DNA from: Streptomyces bikiniensis
Lineage (GTDB): Bacteria; Actinomycetota; Actinomycetes; Streptomycetales; Streptomycetaceae
DNA length: 64,000 nucleotides
Direction of reading: 5' to 3'
Assembly (NCBI GenBank): GCA_000716465.1
Contig: JNWL01000013.1
Span: 124,001 to 188,000 of the forward strand
This document shows positions 8,178-17,077 of this stretch, in pieces (position 1 is the first letter of the stretch; each line of letters opens with the position of its first letter). A program made the translations under genes and the position numbers. The notes under the pieces are model-generated. The model was not told where the DNA came from and did not search any database. It saw only the letters and a list, made by a program, of their open reading frames with translations.

Positions 8178-8846
8178 GTGACGAAGGTGCTGGTGGTCGA
8201 CGACGACTTCATGGTCGCCAGGCTGCACTGCCGCTATGTCTCGGCGGTGGCGGGCTTCACGGTGGCCGGGGTCGCGCACAGCGGCGCCGAGGCCCTGCGC
8301 GCGGCCGAGCGGCTGCGGCCCGACCTGGTACTGCTCGACGTGTTCCTGCCCGACATGGACGGCGTCCGGGTGCTGCGGGAGCTGCGCGCGGCGGGGCACG
8401 CCACGGACGCGCTCTTCATCACGGCGGCGCGGGACGCGGGGACGATCCGCTCGGCGCTGCGGGCCGGGGCGCTGCACTACCTGATCAAGCCGTTCAGCCA
8501 GGCGGCGCTGCACGAGCAGCTGCGGCACGTGGCCTCGCTGCGCAGCCGCCTCGACGACCTGGACGAGGCCCGGCAGGAGGACGTCGACCAGATCTTCGGC
8601 ACCCGCCCGCGCGGCTCCCGCGAACTCCCCAAGGGCCTCGCCGCCCCCACCGCCGACCTGGTCGACTCGGTCCTGCGCGCCCACCCGGAGGGCCTTTCGG
8701 CCACGGAGTGCGCCGAGGCCGGCTCCCTCTCCCGCGTCAGCGCCCGCCGCTACCTCGAATACTTCGCGGAGACGGGCCGCGCGGAGGTCACCCTCCGCTA
8801 CGGCGGCACGGGCCGCCCGGAACGGCGGTACCGGCGGCTGGGCTGA
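8178..8846 (+). CDS. CitB/DcuR-type response regulator
   Basis: 222 residues. The N-terminal receiver domain has the acidic pocket DDD at residues 8-10, the phospho-acceptor Asp54 in LVLLDVFLPDMDG, a Thr/Ala switch in LFITAA and Lys in YLIKPFSQ. The C-terminal half (AAPTADLVDSVLRAHPEGLSATE ... SRVSARRYLEYF) is the winged-helix output of the CitB/DctR family, which answers to CitA/DcuS-type citrate or C4-dicarboxylate sensor kinases. It is divergent from tctCBA and so is the likely regulator of that transporter. No sensor kinase gene lies beside it on either side, which is unusual. Confidence 0.88.
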   Translation: MTKVLVVDDDFMVARLHCRYVSAVAGFTVAGVAHSGAEALRAAERLRPDLVLLDVFLPDMDGVRVLRELRAAGHATDALFITAARDAGTIRSALRAGALHYLIKPFSQAALHEQLRHVASLRSRLDDLDEARQEDVDQIFGTRPRGSRELPKGLAAPTADLVDSVLRAHPEGLSATECAEAGSLSRVSARRYLEYFAETGRAEVTLRYGGTGRPERRYRRLG

Positions 8847-8898
8847 CGGGGGCCCGGAGGGCCGGCCGGGACGGTTCCTCAGGCGTCGCTTAGTGGTT

Positions 8899-8917
8899 CC
8901 TTAAAGGGGGCCTAAGG
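8899..8917 (+). promoter_or_regulatory. Inverted repeat CCTTA...TAAGG upstream of the LPMO gene
   Basis: CCTTA (8899-8903) and TAAGG (8913-8917) flank a G-rich centre, about 100 bases before the LPMO start. It could be an operator for the LPMO gene or a weak terminator for the response regulator; I cannot decide. No DasR-type dre site was recognised here. Confidence 0.3.
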
Positions 8918-9015
8918 ATGGGCCTCCGCCGCTTCTCACGGGGGTTTTCGCGGTCGTGGGCGGCTAGCTTGCTGGGCGACCCCCGCGTTCACCCCCGTGA
9001 AGGAGCTGTCCTCCC

Positions 9016-10035
9016 ATGACCTCTCGTCGTTCGGCCGCAGTCGTCACCGCCGGTACCGTGCTGGCTCTGGTCGGGCTGCCGGCCGGGCCCGCGTTCGCGC
9101 ACGGGTCGATGACGGATCCGGTGAGCCGGGTCTCGGCCTGTTACGCGGAGGGGCCGGAGTCCCCGAAGTCGGCGGCCTGCAAGGCGGCGGTGGCGGCGAG
9201 CGGGACGCAGGCGTTCTACGACTGGAACGCGGTGAACATCGCGAACGCGGCCGGGCAGCACCGGCGGCTGATCCCGGACGGCAAGCTGTGCAGCGCGGGC
9301 AACGACAAGTACCGCGGGCTCGACCTGGCGCGGGCCGACTGGCCGGCGAGCAAGCTGGACGCCGGGGCGCACACCTTCCGCTACAAGGGGACCGCGCCGC
9401 ACAAGGGCTCGTTCGAGCTGTACGTGACGAAGGACGGCTACGACCCGTCGAAGCCGCTCACGTGGTCCGACCTGGAGGAGAAGCCGTTCGTGACGGTGAC
9501 CGACCCGGGGATGCAGAACGGCGACTACGTCTTCCAGGGGACCGTGCCGAAGAAGTCCGGCCGCCACCTGATCTACTCGGTCTGGCAGCGCTCCGACTCC
9601 CCCGAGGCCTTCTACACCTGCTCCGACGTGGTGTTCGGGCAGGACGGCGGCTCCCCGGCGCCGAGCGCCTCCGCCCCCACCGACCAGCAGATCGAGGACG
9701 GCAAGGGACAGTCCTCGGTCGAGCACGGCGGGCACGGGGACGACGACCCGGCGACCGGCGCCGGGGACACGGGTGCCGGGACCGGGGGTGCCGGGGGGAC
9801 CGGCACCGCGGGGACGGGTGCCGAGGGGGCGGCGGCCCCCGCATCGTCCTCCTCGGCGCCCGCCGCCCCGTCCTCGCCCAACGCGCCCGCCCCCGCCGGC
9901 ACGTCCGGCTCCGGCGTGGAGCTGGCCGAGACCGGCGGCGACGCCGGCACCCCGTACCTCGCGATCGGCGGCGCCGCCGTGCTCGCGGTCGGTGCGGCCG
10001 TGCTCTTCGGGACCGCCCGGCGCCGCCGGGCCTGA
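9016..10035 (+). CDS. AA10 lytic polysaccharide monooxygenase with sortase signal
   Basis: 339 residues. The start ATG has AAGGAG 10 bases upstream. A signal peptide ends at AFA-28, leaving His29 (HGSMTDPVSR) as the mature N-terminus; this and His129 (TAPHKGSFELYVT) form the copper histidine brace of AA10 enzymes that oxidatively cleave chitin or cellulose. The catalytic domain ends near residue 210 (CSDVVFG). A ~90-residue Gly/Thr/Ala/Pro linker follows, then LAETG at 303-307, a hydrophobic helix and RRRR. That is a class E sortase cell-wall sorting signal. The enzyme should therefore be displayed on the hyphal wall rather than released. Confidence 0.93.
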   Translation: MTSRRSAAVVTAGTVLALVGLPAGPAFAHGSMTDPVSRVSACYAEGPESPKSAACKAAVAASGTQAFYDWNAVNIANAAGQHRRLIPDGKLCSAGNDKYRGLDLARADWPASKLDAGAHTFRYKGTAPHKGSFELYVTKDGYDPSKPLTWSDLEEKPFVTVTDPGMQNGDYVFQGTVPKKSGRHLIYSVWQRSDSPEAFYTCSDVVFGQDGGSPAPSASAPTDQQIEDGKGQSSVEHGGHGDDDPATGAGDTGAGTGGAGGTGTAGTGAEGAAAPASSSSAPAAPSSPNAPAPAGTSGSGVELAETGGDAGTPYLAIGGAAVLAVGAAVLFGTARRRRA

Positions 10036-10042
10036 CGCCCGT

Positions 10043-10073
10043 CCGCTCGGGCAGCCTGGGGCTGCCCGAGCGG
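10043..10073. terminator. Bidirectional hairpin terminator
   Basis: A perfect 14-bp stem (10043-10056 with 10060-10073) and a 3-base loop lie between the convergent LPMO gene and the membrane protein gene, so it can end transcription from both sides. Confidence 0.8.
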
Positions 10074-10097
10074 GGACGGTGTTCGGCGGCCGGGGCG

Positions 10098-11324
10098 TCA
10101 GGCGTTGCCCGCCGTGCCGGCCGCCCTCGTGTGCCGCACCACGACCGAGGCGGCCAGGGCGACGACGGCCACGGCGCCCAGCAGGGCCACCGCCTTCGCC
10201 CAGGCGGACGTGGCACCGAGGCTGCCGCTCAGCAGGTCGACCGTACGGGCGCTCGCGACTCCGTGGAGCGCGATGACGGCGACGCCGAGGCCCGCGGCGG
10301 CGGCCCAGGCCACCAGGGTGTCCCGTGCCGCGAGCCACACGCCGCCCACCAGGCAGAGCACGGTGACGACCACGGACAGCGTCTCCGTGTCGCCGCCGGC
10401 GCGCAGGCCCGTGAGGTCCGTCGGCAGGTGGACGAGGCCGCAGGCGAGCAGCGCGAGCGCCGCCGGCCAGCGCAGGGCCGACCGCAGCGCCGGGGAACTG
10501 CTGTGGCTGCCGGGGCCCGCGGCCAGCGCGCCGTCCAGGGACGCCCCCGTCCGCTTGGCGGCGTCCCGGGAGCGCTGCGGACCGGCGGGAGCCGGGGCGG
10601 GCTCCCCGGCGGACCCGGCCTTCCATTCCGCGGTGTTCCCGTGCTCGGTGGGCTGCCAGTCGCTGCTGTCGGTGCCGAGGATGCCGACGAGCCGCACCAC
10701 GTCCTCGATCGGCCTGCCCACCGCCGCGGCGCGCAGCGTGGTCTCGGCCTGGTGGAGCTCGTATCCCGAGGCGTTCAGGAGGGCGAGCAGCTCGCGCACC
10801 TCGTCCAGGGGGCGGGTGACGGCGGCCGCGCGGAGCGCCACGTCCGCGGGGCTGGACAGCTCACCGGTCTCCTGGAGCCGGGCCACGAGCGCGGCGACCT
10901 CGTTCACCGGGCGTTCGGTCGCCGCCGTCGTCAGAAGGGTGTGGACCGCCTCGTCGCCGGTCTCGTGCTGGTCCGGGACCTCCGGGACGGCCCGCGCCTC
11001 CTCACCGGGCTCGGCCGGGGCGGTCGGCGGGGCGGCCGGGGGGTCGACCGGGGGGTCGACCGGCGGACCGGCCGGCGGATCGAACCGCCACGTCTCCGGC
11101 GGGGCCGCGTCGCCCCGGTGGGCGGGATCGACCGGGGCCGCCGGCAGGACCGGGACGTCCGGCGCCGCGTAGGGCAGGGCCGGACGAACGGGAAGGTTCG
11201 GCGCGTCGGGTGCCGGGGACGGGGAGACAGCCGACTGAGAGTGCGACCCGGAGACGGGCCCTTCGATCGGCTCTCTTCCTATGTCCTCTTCCGTCGGATG
11301 GGTGTGAGGAAGGTCGGTGGTCAT
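10098..11324 (-). CDS. Membrane protein with three 33-residue helical repeats
   Basis: 408 residues from the ATG at 11324, with GGAG 8 bases upstream; a longer open frame to 11423 has no ribosome-binding site. Residues 1-130 are Pro/Asp-rich and probably disordered. Three repeats with exact 33-residue spacing follow, each with an RP[VLI][DNE][ED]V core at 138, 171 and 204 and the context LRAAAVxRPLDEV. Residues 285-400 hold four membrane helices. The layout, cytoplasmic repeat domain plus four-helix membrane anchor, resembles streptomycete proteins of unknown function seen near signalling genes. No enzymatic motif is visible. Confidence 0.6.
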   Translation of the reverse strand: MTTDLPHTHPTEEDIGREPIEGPVSGSHSQSAVSPSPAPDAPNLPVRPALPYAAPDVPVLPAAPVDPAHRGDAAPPETWRFDPPAGPPVDPPVDPPAAPPTAPAEPGEEARAVPEVPDQHETGDEAVHTLLTTAATERPVNEVAALVARLQETGELSSPADVALRAAAVTRPLDEVRELLALLNASGYELHQAETTLRAAAVGRPIEDVVRLVGILGTDSSDWQPTEHGNTAEWKAGSAGEPAPAPAGPQRSRDAAKRTGASLDGALAAGPGSHSSSPALRSALRWPAALALLACGLVHLPTDLTGLRAGGDTETLSVVVTVLCLVGGVWLAARDTLVAWAAAAGLGVAVIALHGVASARTVDLLSGSLGATSAWAKAVALLGAVAVVALAASVVVRHTRAAGTAGNA

Positions 11325-11474
11325 GTCACAGGCTCCGTTCGTGGACGCCTTCGGGACGCCCACCATGGCTGTCTCTCGGTGTGCCGGAAACACACACCTG
11401 ATGACATTTAGAACCCATGTCACGAGGTTGCACCATCAGAGGGCGTTTCTGTTGGGCCGACGGAGCGAAGGCGG

Positions 11475-11511
11475 ACACGGCCGGGTCCCCTTCCGAAGGG
11501 CCCGGCCGTGT
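11475..11511 (-). terminator. Hairpin terminator of the lipase gene
   Basis: ACACGGCCGGG (11475-11485) pairs with CCCGGCCGTGT (11501-11511), with a second inner stem CCCTT/AAGGG. It lies 14 bases beyond the lipase stop. Confidence 0.75.
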
Positions 11512-11524
11512 GTCGAGCGGCGTC

Positions 11525-12406
11525 TCAGCCGATCACGGAGAGGCAGGTGGTCGGGGTCGCGCGGGCCGGGTCGAGGGCGTTGGCCACCTCGTGGAAGGTC
11601 ACCCGGTCCACCGTGCCGATCGCCACGTGCTCGGACAGGTCGAGCGCGCACTTGTCCTGGATGAGCACGTTGGTGACGTTCGGGCCGCTCAGGAACTGCG
11701 AGCGGTACGGCGTGACGACCTCGTCGTACTGGGTCGCGATGACGTGGTAGCGGACCCCCGGCACGGTGTCGCCGCCCTCGTTGAGCCTGGTGACGAAGGG
11801 CGAGCCGGCGACCTGGTCGGCGAGGCCCGGAGTGCTGGAGCTGATGAGGTCCTCGACCCCGGGGAAGTACGGCAGCAGCCTGGTGAGGCCGAGCAGGGTG
11901 GTGCCGTGGCTGTTCGGGGCGATGCCGACGAGCGCGTTCACCTTGTCGGCCCCGCCGAGGAACTTCAGGTACCAGCGGGGCATCATGCCGCCCTGCGAGT
12001 GTCCGACGAGGTCGACCTCGGGGGCGCCGGTGGCGGCGAGGACCCGGTCGACGTAGGTGGCGAGCTGTCCGGCGGAGGCCTCGACGGGGCCGAGGCCGTG
12101 GAAGAAGGGCACGCCCGGGAGCTGCCCGTAGTCGAGCGAGAAGACGCAGTACCCGCGGTTGACGAGGTACGGCGCGAGACCGAGCCAGTTGTCGACGGAG
12201 TTGCCGAAGGTGCCGTGGACGAGGACGACGGGGCGCGGGTGCGCGGCCGAGGGCTTGCAGGAGAAGTCGTTCCAGCCACGGCTGGACGCGGCGGCGACGG
12301 TTCCGGCCCGGTCGGGGGCGGCGGAGGCGGCGGTGGGGGCGAGGGTGGCGGCGGCGGTCAGCAGCAGGACGGACAGCGCTCTGACGGCGTGCTTCCAGGG
12401 CAGCAT
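11525..12406 (-). CDS. Secreted triacylglycerol lipase/esterase (alpha/beta hydrolase, Lipase_2)
   Basis: 293 residues with a signal peptide (ALSVLLLTAAATLAPTAASA). The alpha/beta-hydrolase core shows VVLVHGTFGNSVDNW (oxyanion hole) at 60-74, the nucleophile elbow GHSQGG with Ser137, Asp228 in TQYDEVVTP and His260 in LSEHVAI. Two cysteines near residues 50 and 253 are available for disulfides. Streptomycete relatives (EstA/LipA type) hydrolyse short- to medium-chain esters and triglycerides outside the cell. It is monocistronic, with its own terminator. Confidence 0.9.
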   Translation of the reverse strand: MLPWKHAVRALSVLLLTAAATLAPTAASAAPDRAGTVAAASSRGWNDFSCKPSAAHPRPVVLVHGTFGNSVDNWLGLAPYLVNRGYCVFSLDYGQLPGVPFFHGLGPVEASAGQLATYVDRVLAATGAPEVDLVGHSQGGMMPRWYLKFLGGADKVNALVGIAPNSHGTTLLGLTRLLPYFPGVEDLISSSTPGLADQVAGSPFVTRLNEGGDTVPGVRYHVIATQYDEVVTPYRSQFLSGPNVTNVLIQDKCALDLSEHVAIGTVDRVTFHEVANALDPARATPTTCLSVIG

Positions 12407-12610
12407 CGGGCGATCTCCTTGCGGCTCAAGGGGAAAGGTGGGGTGCTGTGCCCTGCGGTCCGGACCACAAGTGGGGATGCGCTTCAGCCAAGCTACGCAC
12501 GGGTAGCCACGGCTGGGAAGTTACGCGTCGGTAAAAAGTGATGCGCCGTCATGACGATCTGATAATGCGGGAGTTGGCGGCGGCCACGGGACGTATGACG
12601 CGGGACGCGG

Positions 12611-12642
12611 GAAGGCCCCGGCACAGGAGTGCCGGGGCCTTC
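12611..12642. terminator. Strong hairpin terminator
   Basis: A perfect 14-bp stem (12611-12624 with 12629-12642) and a 4-base loop lie 42 bases downstream of the protease stop. It terminates the protease transcript. Confidence 0.85.
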
Positions 12643-12684
12643 CGCCTTCCTCACGCCGGGGCCGCTCGCCCCCGCGCGGTTCGC

Positions 12685-13578
12685 TCAGTACACGCTCACC
12701 CCGTACGCGTTCAGCGCCTCCGTCACGGGCTGGAAGAAGGTCGTGCCGCCCGAGGAGCAGTTGCCGCTGCCGCCCGAGGTGAGGCCGATGGCCCGGCTGC
12801 CCGAGTAGAGCGGGCCGCCGGAGTCGCCGGGCTCGGCGCAGACGTTCGTGCGGATCAGGCCGGAGACGATGTCGCCGCCGCCGTAGTTCACGGTGGCGTT
12901 GAGGCCCGTCACGCTGCCGCTGTGGATGCCGGTGGTGGAGCCCCGGCGGGTGACCGACAGGCCGACCGTGGCGTTGCCGGCGCTCGTGATGTCCACGCTG
13001 CCGACGTTGCCGGGCTTGGCGATGGAGCTGTTGGTGTAGCGGACCAGGCCGTAGTCGTTGCCCGGGAAGCTGGACCCGGCGGTGGTCCCGAGGACGGTGG
13101 TCTTCGCGGAGTTGGCGTACCAGGTGCGGGCGCCGTCGGTGCAGTGTCCGGCGGTCAGGAAGTAGGAGGTGCCCGCGCTGTCGCGGACGTTGAAGCCGAG
13201 CGAGCAGCGCCAGCCGGCGTCGGCGTAGATGGCGTCGCCGCCGGAGATCAGCTTGCTGAAGCGGCCCGGGGTCCGTTCGACCTCGATGGCCGCGGCGTTG
13301 GCCCCGGCCCGCTCCTTGATCTTCGCTATCTCCGCCGCGCTGACGGTGGAGTCGGCGGTGAGGACGAGCCGGCCGGTGGCGGTGTCGACGTGCCAGGCCG
13401 TGCCTGCCACGTCGGCGGCGCGGACCGCGTCGCCGGTCGCCGCGAGGGCGGCGGCGCTGTAGGTGCCCGCGGTTCCGGCGGAGTCGGCGTTCGCGGTGGG
13501 GACGGCGAGCGCCGCGGCGGCGGCGAGGCCCGCGGTGACGGCGAGCAGCCGGATCGTTCTCGTGGGGGTGGTGCGCAT
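12685..13578 (-). CDS. Streptogrisin-type serine protease precursor (S1E)
   Basis: 297 residues from the ATG at 13578. The parts are a signal peptide (residues 1-32), a pro-domain (~33-110) and a mature enzyme beginning [20 protein letters not shown] at 111. The catalytic triad is His145 in TAGHC, Asp175 in NDYGLV and Ser253 in GDSGGP. Cysteines at 125/146 and the [16 protein letters not shown] region fit the two disulfides of streptogrisins A and B. The short pro-region is the type that acts as a foldase and is cut off by autolysis. The product is an extracellular chymotrypsin-like endopeptidase. Confidence 0.95.
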   Translation of the reverse strand: MRTTPTRTIRLLAVTAGLAAAAALAVPTANADSAGTAGTYSAAALAATGDAVRAADVAGTAWHVDTATGRLVLTADSTVSAAEIAKIKERAGANAAAIEVERTPGRFSKLISGGDAIYADAGWRCSLGFNVRDSAGTSYFLTAGHCTDGARTWYANSAKTTVLGTTAGSSFPGNDYGLVRYTNSSIAKPGNVGSVDITSAGNATVGLSVTRRGSTTGIHSGSVTGLNATVNYGGGDIVSGLIRTNVCAEPGDSGGPLYSGSRAIGLTSGGSGNCSSGGTTFFQPVTEALNAYGVSVY

Positions 13579-13758
13579 GGTCCTCACTTCTCGTTCCTCC
13601 CGAGGGGAATCGGGGGCCCGCAGTGGGGTGTCGGGCCCGTGAGGCGCGGCCCGGAGGCCGGCGCTGTGGGGGAGTCTCCGACCGTACGACTTCACGCCGC
13701 AAGGGCGCCTTTCAGCCGTACAGCCGTCAACCACCCCGCCGCACCGCGCGGTTGCCGA

Positions 13759-14547
13759 TCAGCCCCGCGCGAGCCGCCGCTCCCCCGCCGGGACGGCCAC
13801 GTCGAGCGTGTTCCCCGGCGGCGGGAACGGGCAGAGGAAGTGGTCCGCGAAGGCGCACGGCGGCAGCAGCGCCCGGTTGAAGTCCACCGTCACCGTGCCG
13901 TCCGCCGCCGGGGCCGGGGGCTTCAGGAAGCGGAAGCGGTGGCTGTCGCCGCCGCTGGTGGCGTCCGCGAAAACCGCCCACAGGGAGCCGCCCTCCTCGA
14001 CCGCCACCCGGAGCGTGCGCTCGCCGCCGTCCACCTCGAAGACCAGCTCGCCCGCGAGGTCCAGGTCCCGCTCACGGCCGTCGGCGTTCTCGACCCGCAC
14101 GCCACGGATCTCCCCGTACGGACGGAAGACGCCGGGCACCACCCAGCGCTCGTCGTACGGGGTGGCCTCGATGCCCCGGAAGGTGCGGCGCGGCTCCGCG
14201 CCGGGGTCGAAGTCCCGTACGGCCCACTCCCCTTCGCGCCGCAGCACCACGAACCGGCGCTCGCCCGCCGCGACCCGGGACTCCTCGGTGGGCCCCTGGT
14301 CGGCGGCGAGCCGGACGGTGCCGGTGAACGGCTTCCCGTCGACGGCGAGGCCGTCCCCGTCGGACGCCGTCAGGACCACCTCGTCACCGTCCGCCCGCCA
14401 CTCCCCCGGAACGGCCGGAATTCGCCCCTCCGGGTGGCCGGAGAGCCAGTGGTGACCCGTGAGGGAGAGCGGGCCGTACGGGGCGGAGACCGCGGCCTCG
14501 CGCGCCTCGTGCCACTCCCGCCAGTCCTGCCGTGGATCCGTGCTCAT
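13759..14547 (-). CDS. DUF1684 domain protein
   Basis: 262 residues. DUF1684 features are visible: LTGHHWLSGHPEGRIP near the N-terminus, FDPGAEPRRTFRGI, and the C-terminal block DFNRALLPPCAFADHFLCPFPPPGN, with conserved Asn, Pro-Cys-Ala-Phe and a final Asn-Thr-Leu-Asp. No enzymatic activity is established for the family. The start codon overlaps the stop of the FMN monooxygenase by 4 bases, so it is the last gene of the sulfur operon and may handle a product of it. Confidence 0.8.
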   Translation of the reverse strand: MSTDPRQDWREWHEAREAAVSAPYGPLSLTGHHWLSGHPEGRIPAVPGEWRADGDEVVLTASDGDGLAVDGKPFTGTVRLAADQGPTEESRVAAGERRFVVLRREGEWAVRDFDPGAEPRRTFRGIEATPYDERWVVPGVFRPYGEIRGVRVENADGRERDLDLAGELVFEVDGGERTLRVAVEEGGSLWAVFADATSGGDSHRFRFLKPPAPAADGTVTVDFNRALLPPCAFADHFLCPFPPPGNTLDVAVPAGERRLARG

Positions 14548-15860
14548 GCCTTTTCAACCCTTTCGTACGGGCTCGGGAGCCCGAGGTGGGACCGCAGCGT
14601 CGTGCCGGTGTACTCCGTGCGGAAGACCCCGCGCTCCTGGAGCAGGGGGACGACCCGGTCGACGAAGTCGTCGAGGCCGCCGGGGGTGAGGTGCGGGACG
14701 AGGATGAAGCCGTCGGCGGCGTCCGTGGCGACGAACTCCTCCAGGGCAGCCGCGACCGTCTCCGGGCTGCCGACGAAGGACTGCCTGCCGGTGGCCTCGA
14801 TGACGGTCTGCCGGATCGACAGGCCCTTGGCCTCGGAGAGCGCCCGCCACTTCCGGGCCGTGCCGACCGGGTCGGCGACCCGCACCCTGCCCTGCACGAG
14901 CGTCGAGTCCGGGTCGGGGTCGACGTCCGGCAGCGGCCCGTCGGGGTCGTGACCGGACAGGTCGCGGCCCCAGATCTGCTCCAGGGCGAGGATCGCGTTC
15001 TGCGGCGAGACCTGCTGCGCGCGGATCTCGGCGGCCCTCTCCCGCGCGTCGGCGTCGGTGTCACCGAGGACGTACGTCACGCCCGGCATGATCTTCAGGT
15101 CGCCCGGCTCCCTGCCGTGGCGGGCGAGCCGGCCCTTGACGTCGGCGTAGAACTCCCGGCCCGCCTCCAGGGTGGAGTGCCGGGTGAAGACGATGTCGGC
15201 GCCGGAGGCGGCGAACTCGCGGCCCTCGGGCGAGTCCCCGGCCTGGATGACGACCGGATGGCCCTGCGGGGAGCGCGGGACGGTGAACTCGCCGTCGATC
15301 CGGAACTGCGGCCCGCTGTGCGCGAAGGGCTTCGGGGTGCCCTCCGGGGTCCAGGAGTCCCACAGCTCCCGCGCGGTGGCGAGGAACTCGGCGGCCCGGG
15401 TGTACCGGTCGGCCCGGTCCAGGTAGCCGCCGCGCCGGAAGTTCTCGCCGGTGAAGGCGTCCGAGGAGGTGACCACGTTCCAGGCGGCCCGGCCCGCGCT
15501 GAGGTGGTCGAGCGAGGCGAGCCGCCGGGCCAGTTCGTAGGGCTCGTTGAAGGTGGCGTTGACCGTGGCGGCCAGGCCGAGCCGGTCGGTGACGGCGGCC
15601 AGCGCGTTCAGGACGGTGATCGACTCGGGCCGGCCGACGACGTCGAGGTCGTGGATGCGGCCCGCGTGCTCGCGCAGCCGCAGCCCCTCGGCCAGGAAGA
15701 AGAAGTCGAAGAGTCCGCGCTCGGCGGTCCTGGCGAGGTGTTCGAAGGAGGAGAAGTCGATCTGCGAGCCGGAGCGCGGATCGGCCCAGACGGTGGTGGA
15801 GTTGACGCCGGGGAAGTGCGCGGCGAGGTGGATCCGCTTGCGGGGCTCCCGCGTGCTCAT
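14544..15860 (-). CDS. NtaA/SnaA/DszA-type FMN-dependent monooxygenase (CmoJ-like)
   Basis: 438 residues from the ATG at 15860. The longer open frame to 17690 is an artefact of GC bias. Recognisable luciferase-like features are LAAHFPGVNSTTVWADP (N-terminus), LFDFFFLAEGLRLREHAGRIHDLDV, SLDHLSAGRAAWNVVTS (FMN phosphate region) and QAGDSPEGREFAA. The size and motifs match the NtaA/DmoA group, two-component monooxygenases that use reduced FMN from a separate reductase to oxidise aminopolycarboxylates, dimethyl sulfide or S-alkyl cysteines. Context with two cystine-type binding proteins, a GNAT enzyme and a second monooxygenase mirrors the Bacillus subtilis CmoJ locus. Confidence 0.85.
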   Translation of the reverse strand: MSTREPRKRIHLAAHFPGVNSTTVWADPRSGSQIDFSSFEHLARTAERGLFDFFFLAEGLRLREHAGRIHDLDVVGRPESITVLNALAAVTDRLGLAATVNATFNEPYELARRLASLDHLSAGRAAWNVVTSSDAFTGENFRRGGYLDRADRYTRAAEFLATARELWDSWTPEGTPKPFAHSGPQFRIDGEFTVPRSPQGHPVVIQAGDSPEGREFAASGADIVFTRHSTLEAGREFYADVKGRLARHGREPGDLKIMPGVTYVLGDTDADARERAAEIRAQQVSPQNAILALEQIWGRDLSGHDPDGPLPDVDPDPDSTLVQGRVRVADPVGTARKWRALSEAKGLSIRQTVIEATGRQSFVGSPETVAAALEEFVATDAADGFILVPHLTPGGLDDFVDRVVPLLQERGVFRTEYTGTTLRSHLGLPSPYERVEKA

Positions 15861-16894
15861 GCGCCCGCTCCCGTCCGGACGCGCGCGCCGGCGGCGTACT
15901 GGCTCTCGGGGCGTTCGAGGCCGAGGTGGTCGCGGAGGGTGGTGCCCTCGTAGGACGTGCGGAAGAGGCCCCGGCCGGCGAGCAGGGGCACGGTCACGGC
16001 GGCGAACCGCTCCAGGTCCCGCTCCGGGACGACCGGGACGAGGTGGAAGCCGTCGACGGCACCGCCCGCGTGCCAGTCCGCGATCAGTCCGGCGAGCGCC
16101 CCGGGCCCGCCCTCGTACGCGTCTGGGTCGACGGTCAGCGAGAGCAGGACGCGCAGCTGCCCGGGGTCGCGGCCGTGGGCGCGGGCGCCCCGGTGCAGTT
16201 CGGCGCGGAGCGCGGCGGCCTCCTCGGCGGTGGCGGCCGCGATCAGGGCCACGTCGGCGTGGTGGGCGGCGGTCTCCCGGGCGGCGGGGCGGGTGGCGTC
16301 GACGACGGTCACCGGGTTGCCCTGCGGGGGCCGCGGGACGATCGAGGGGCCCTTGACCGAGAAGGTCGCGCCCTGGAAGTTCACGTGGTGCAGCTTGCGG
16401 CGGTCGACGAACCGCCCGGTCGCCGCGTCCCGTATCTCGGCGTCGTCCTCCCAGCTGTCCCACAGTTTGCGGGAGACCTCGGCGACCTCGCCCGCCTCCT
16501 GCCACAGCTCGGCGGTCGGCGGGGCCGGGCGGCGGCCGAAGAGCCGGGCCTCGGCGCCGGTCGGGGAGACGTCGATCCGCCAGCCCGCCCGGCCCCGGCT
16601 GACCCAGTCGAGGGTGGCGACGGCGGCCTGGACGTGGAAGGGCTCGGTGTGCGTGGTGGTCACGGTCGGCACCAGGCCGACGGAGCGGGTCTCCGGGGCG
16701 ACCCGGGCGAGGACGGCGAGCGCGTCGAGGCCGGGGCGGGCGAAGGAGTCGTCGTGGGTGAGGAAGTCGAGCCCGGCGGCCTCGGCGAGGCGGGCGAGCG
16801 CGACCGTGCGCGCGGCGGTGTCCGGGCCGGGGGCGGCCCGGCCGTGGCCCGGGGCGAGCTCGGCGGCGAGGTGGAGCGGTCGGGTGCTGGTCAT
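15857..16894 (-). CDS. LLM-class flavin-dependent monooxygenase (CmoO-like)
   Basis: 345 residues. Bacterial-luciferase-like fold with EAAGLDFLTHDDSF near residue 40, VATLDWVSRGRAGWRIDVS near 95 and VDATRPAARETAAHHADV near 200. It overlaps the next monooxygenase by 4 bases. Length and type correspond to B. subtilis CmoO/YtmO, the smaller of two monooxygenases for N-acetylated S-substituted cysteines. It needs reduced flavin from a reductase not encoded nearby; the FAD/NAD(P) protein upstream is a possible but unproven donor. Confidence 0.82.
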   Translation of the reverse strand: MTSTRPLHLAAELAPGHGRAAPGPDTAARTVALARLAEAAGLDFLTHDDSFARPGLDALAVLARVAPETRSVGLVPTVTTTHTEPFHVQAAVATLDWVSRGRAGWRIDVSPTGAEARLFGRRPAPPTAELWQEAGEVAEVSRKLWDSWEDDAEIRDAATGRFVDRRKLHHVNFQGATFSVKGPSIVPRPPQGNPVTVVDATRPAARETAAHHADVALIAAATAEEAAALRAELHRGARAHGRDPGQLRVLLSLTVDPDAYEGGPGALAGLIADWHAGGAVDGFHLVPVVPERDLERFAAVTVPLLAGRGLFRTSYEGTTLRDHLGLERPESQYAAGARVRTGAGA

Positions 16895-16904
16895 GCGGTC
16901 TCTC

Positions 16905-17075
16905 TCGGAAGGGTTCTCGCGGTGCGGTGCGGGACCGGACGGCCGGGGCGGCTCGTACGGGGCCGGGGTGCCGGGTTCGCGGTACGGAGCCGGTCACCCG
17001 GTCCGCCGTACGGGGCCGGGCGGACCGGCCGGTGGTACGGGGCCCGGCCGGCCGGCTCGCGGCGCGGGGCCGACG
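16905..17075. repeat. GC-rich intergenic repeats containing GTACGGGGCCGG
   Basis: The gap between the binding-protein gene and the first monooxygenase gene contains at least four imperfect copies of a ~25-30-base unit centred on GTACGGGGCC. It has no coding or regulatory signature I can recognise. Confidence 0.5.
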
Positions 17076-17077
17076 GT

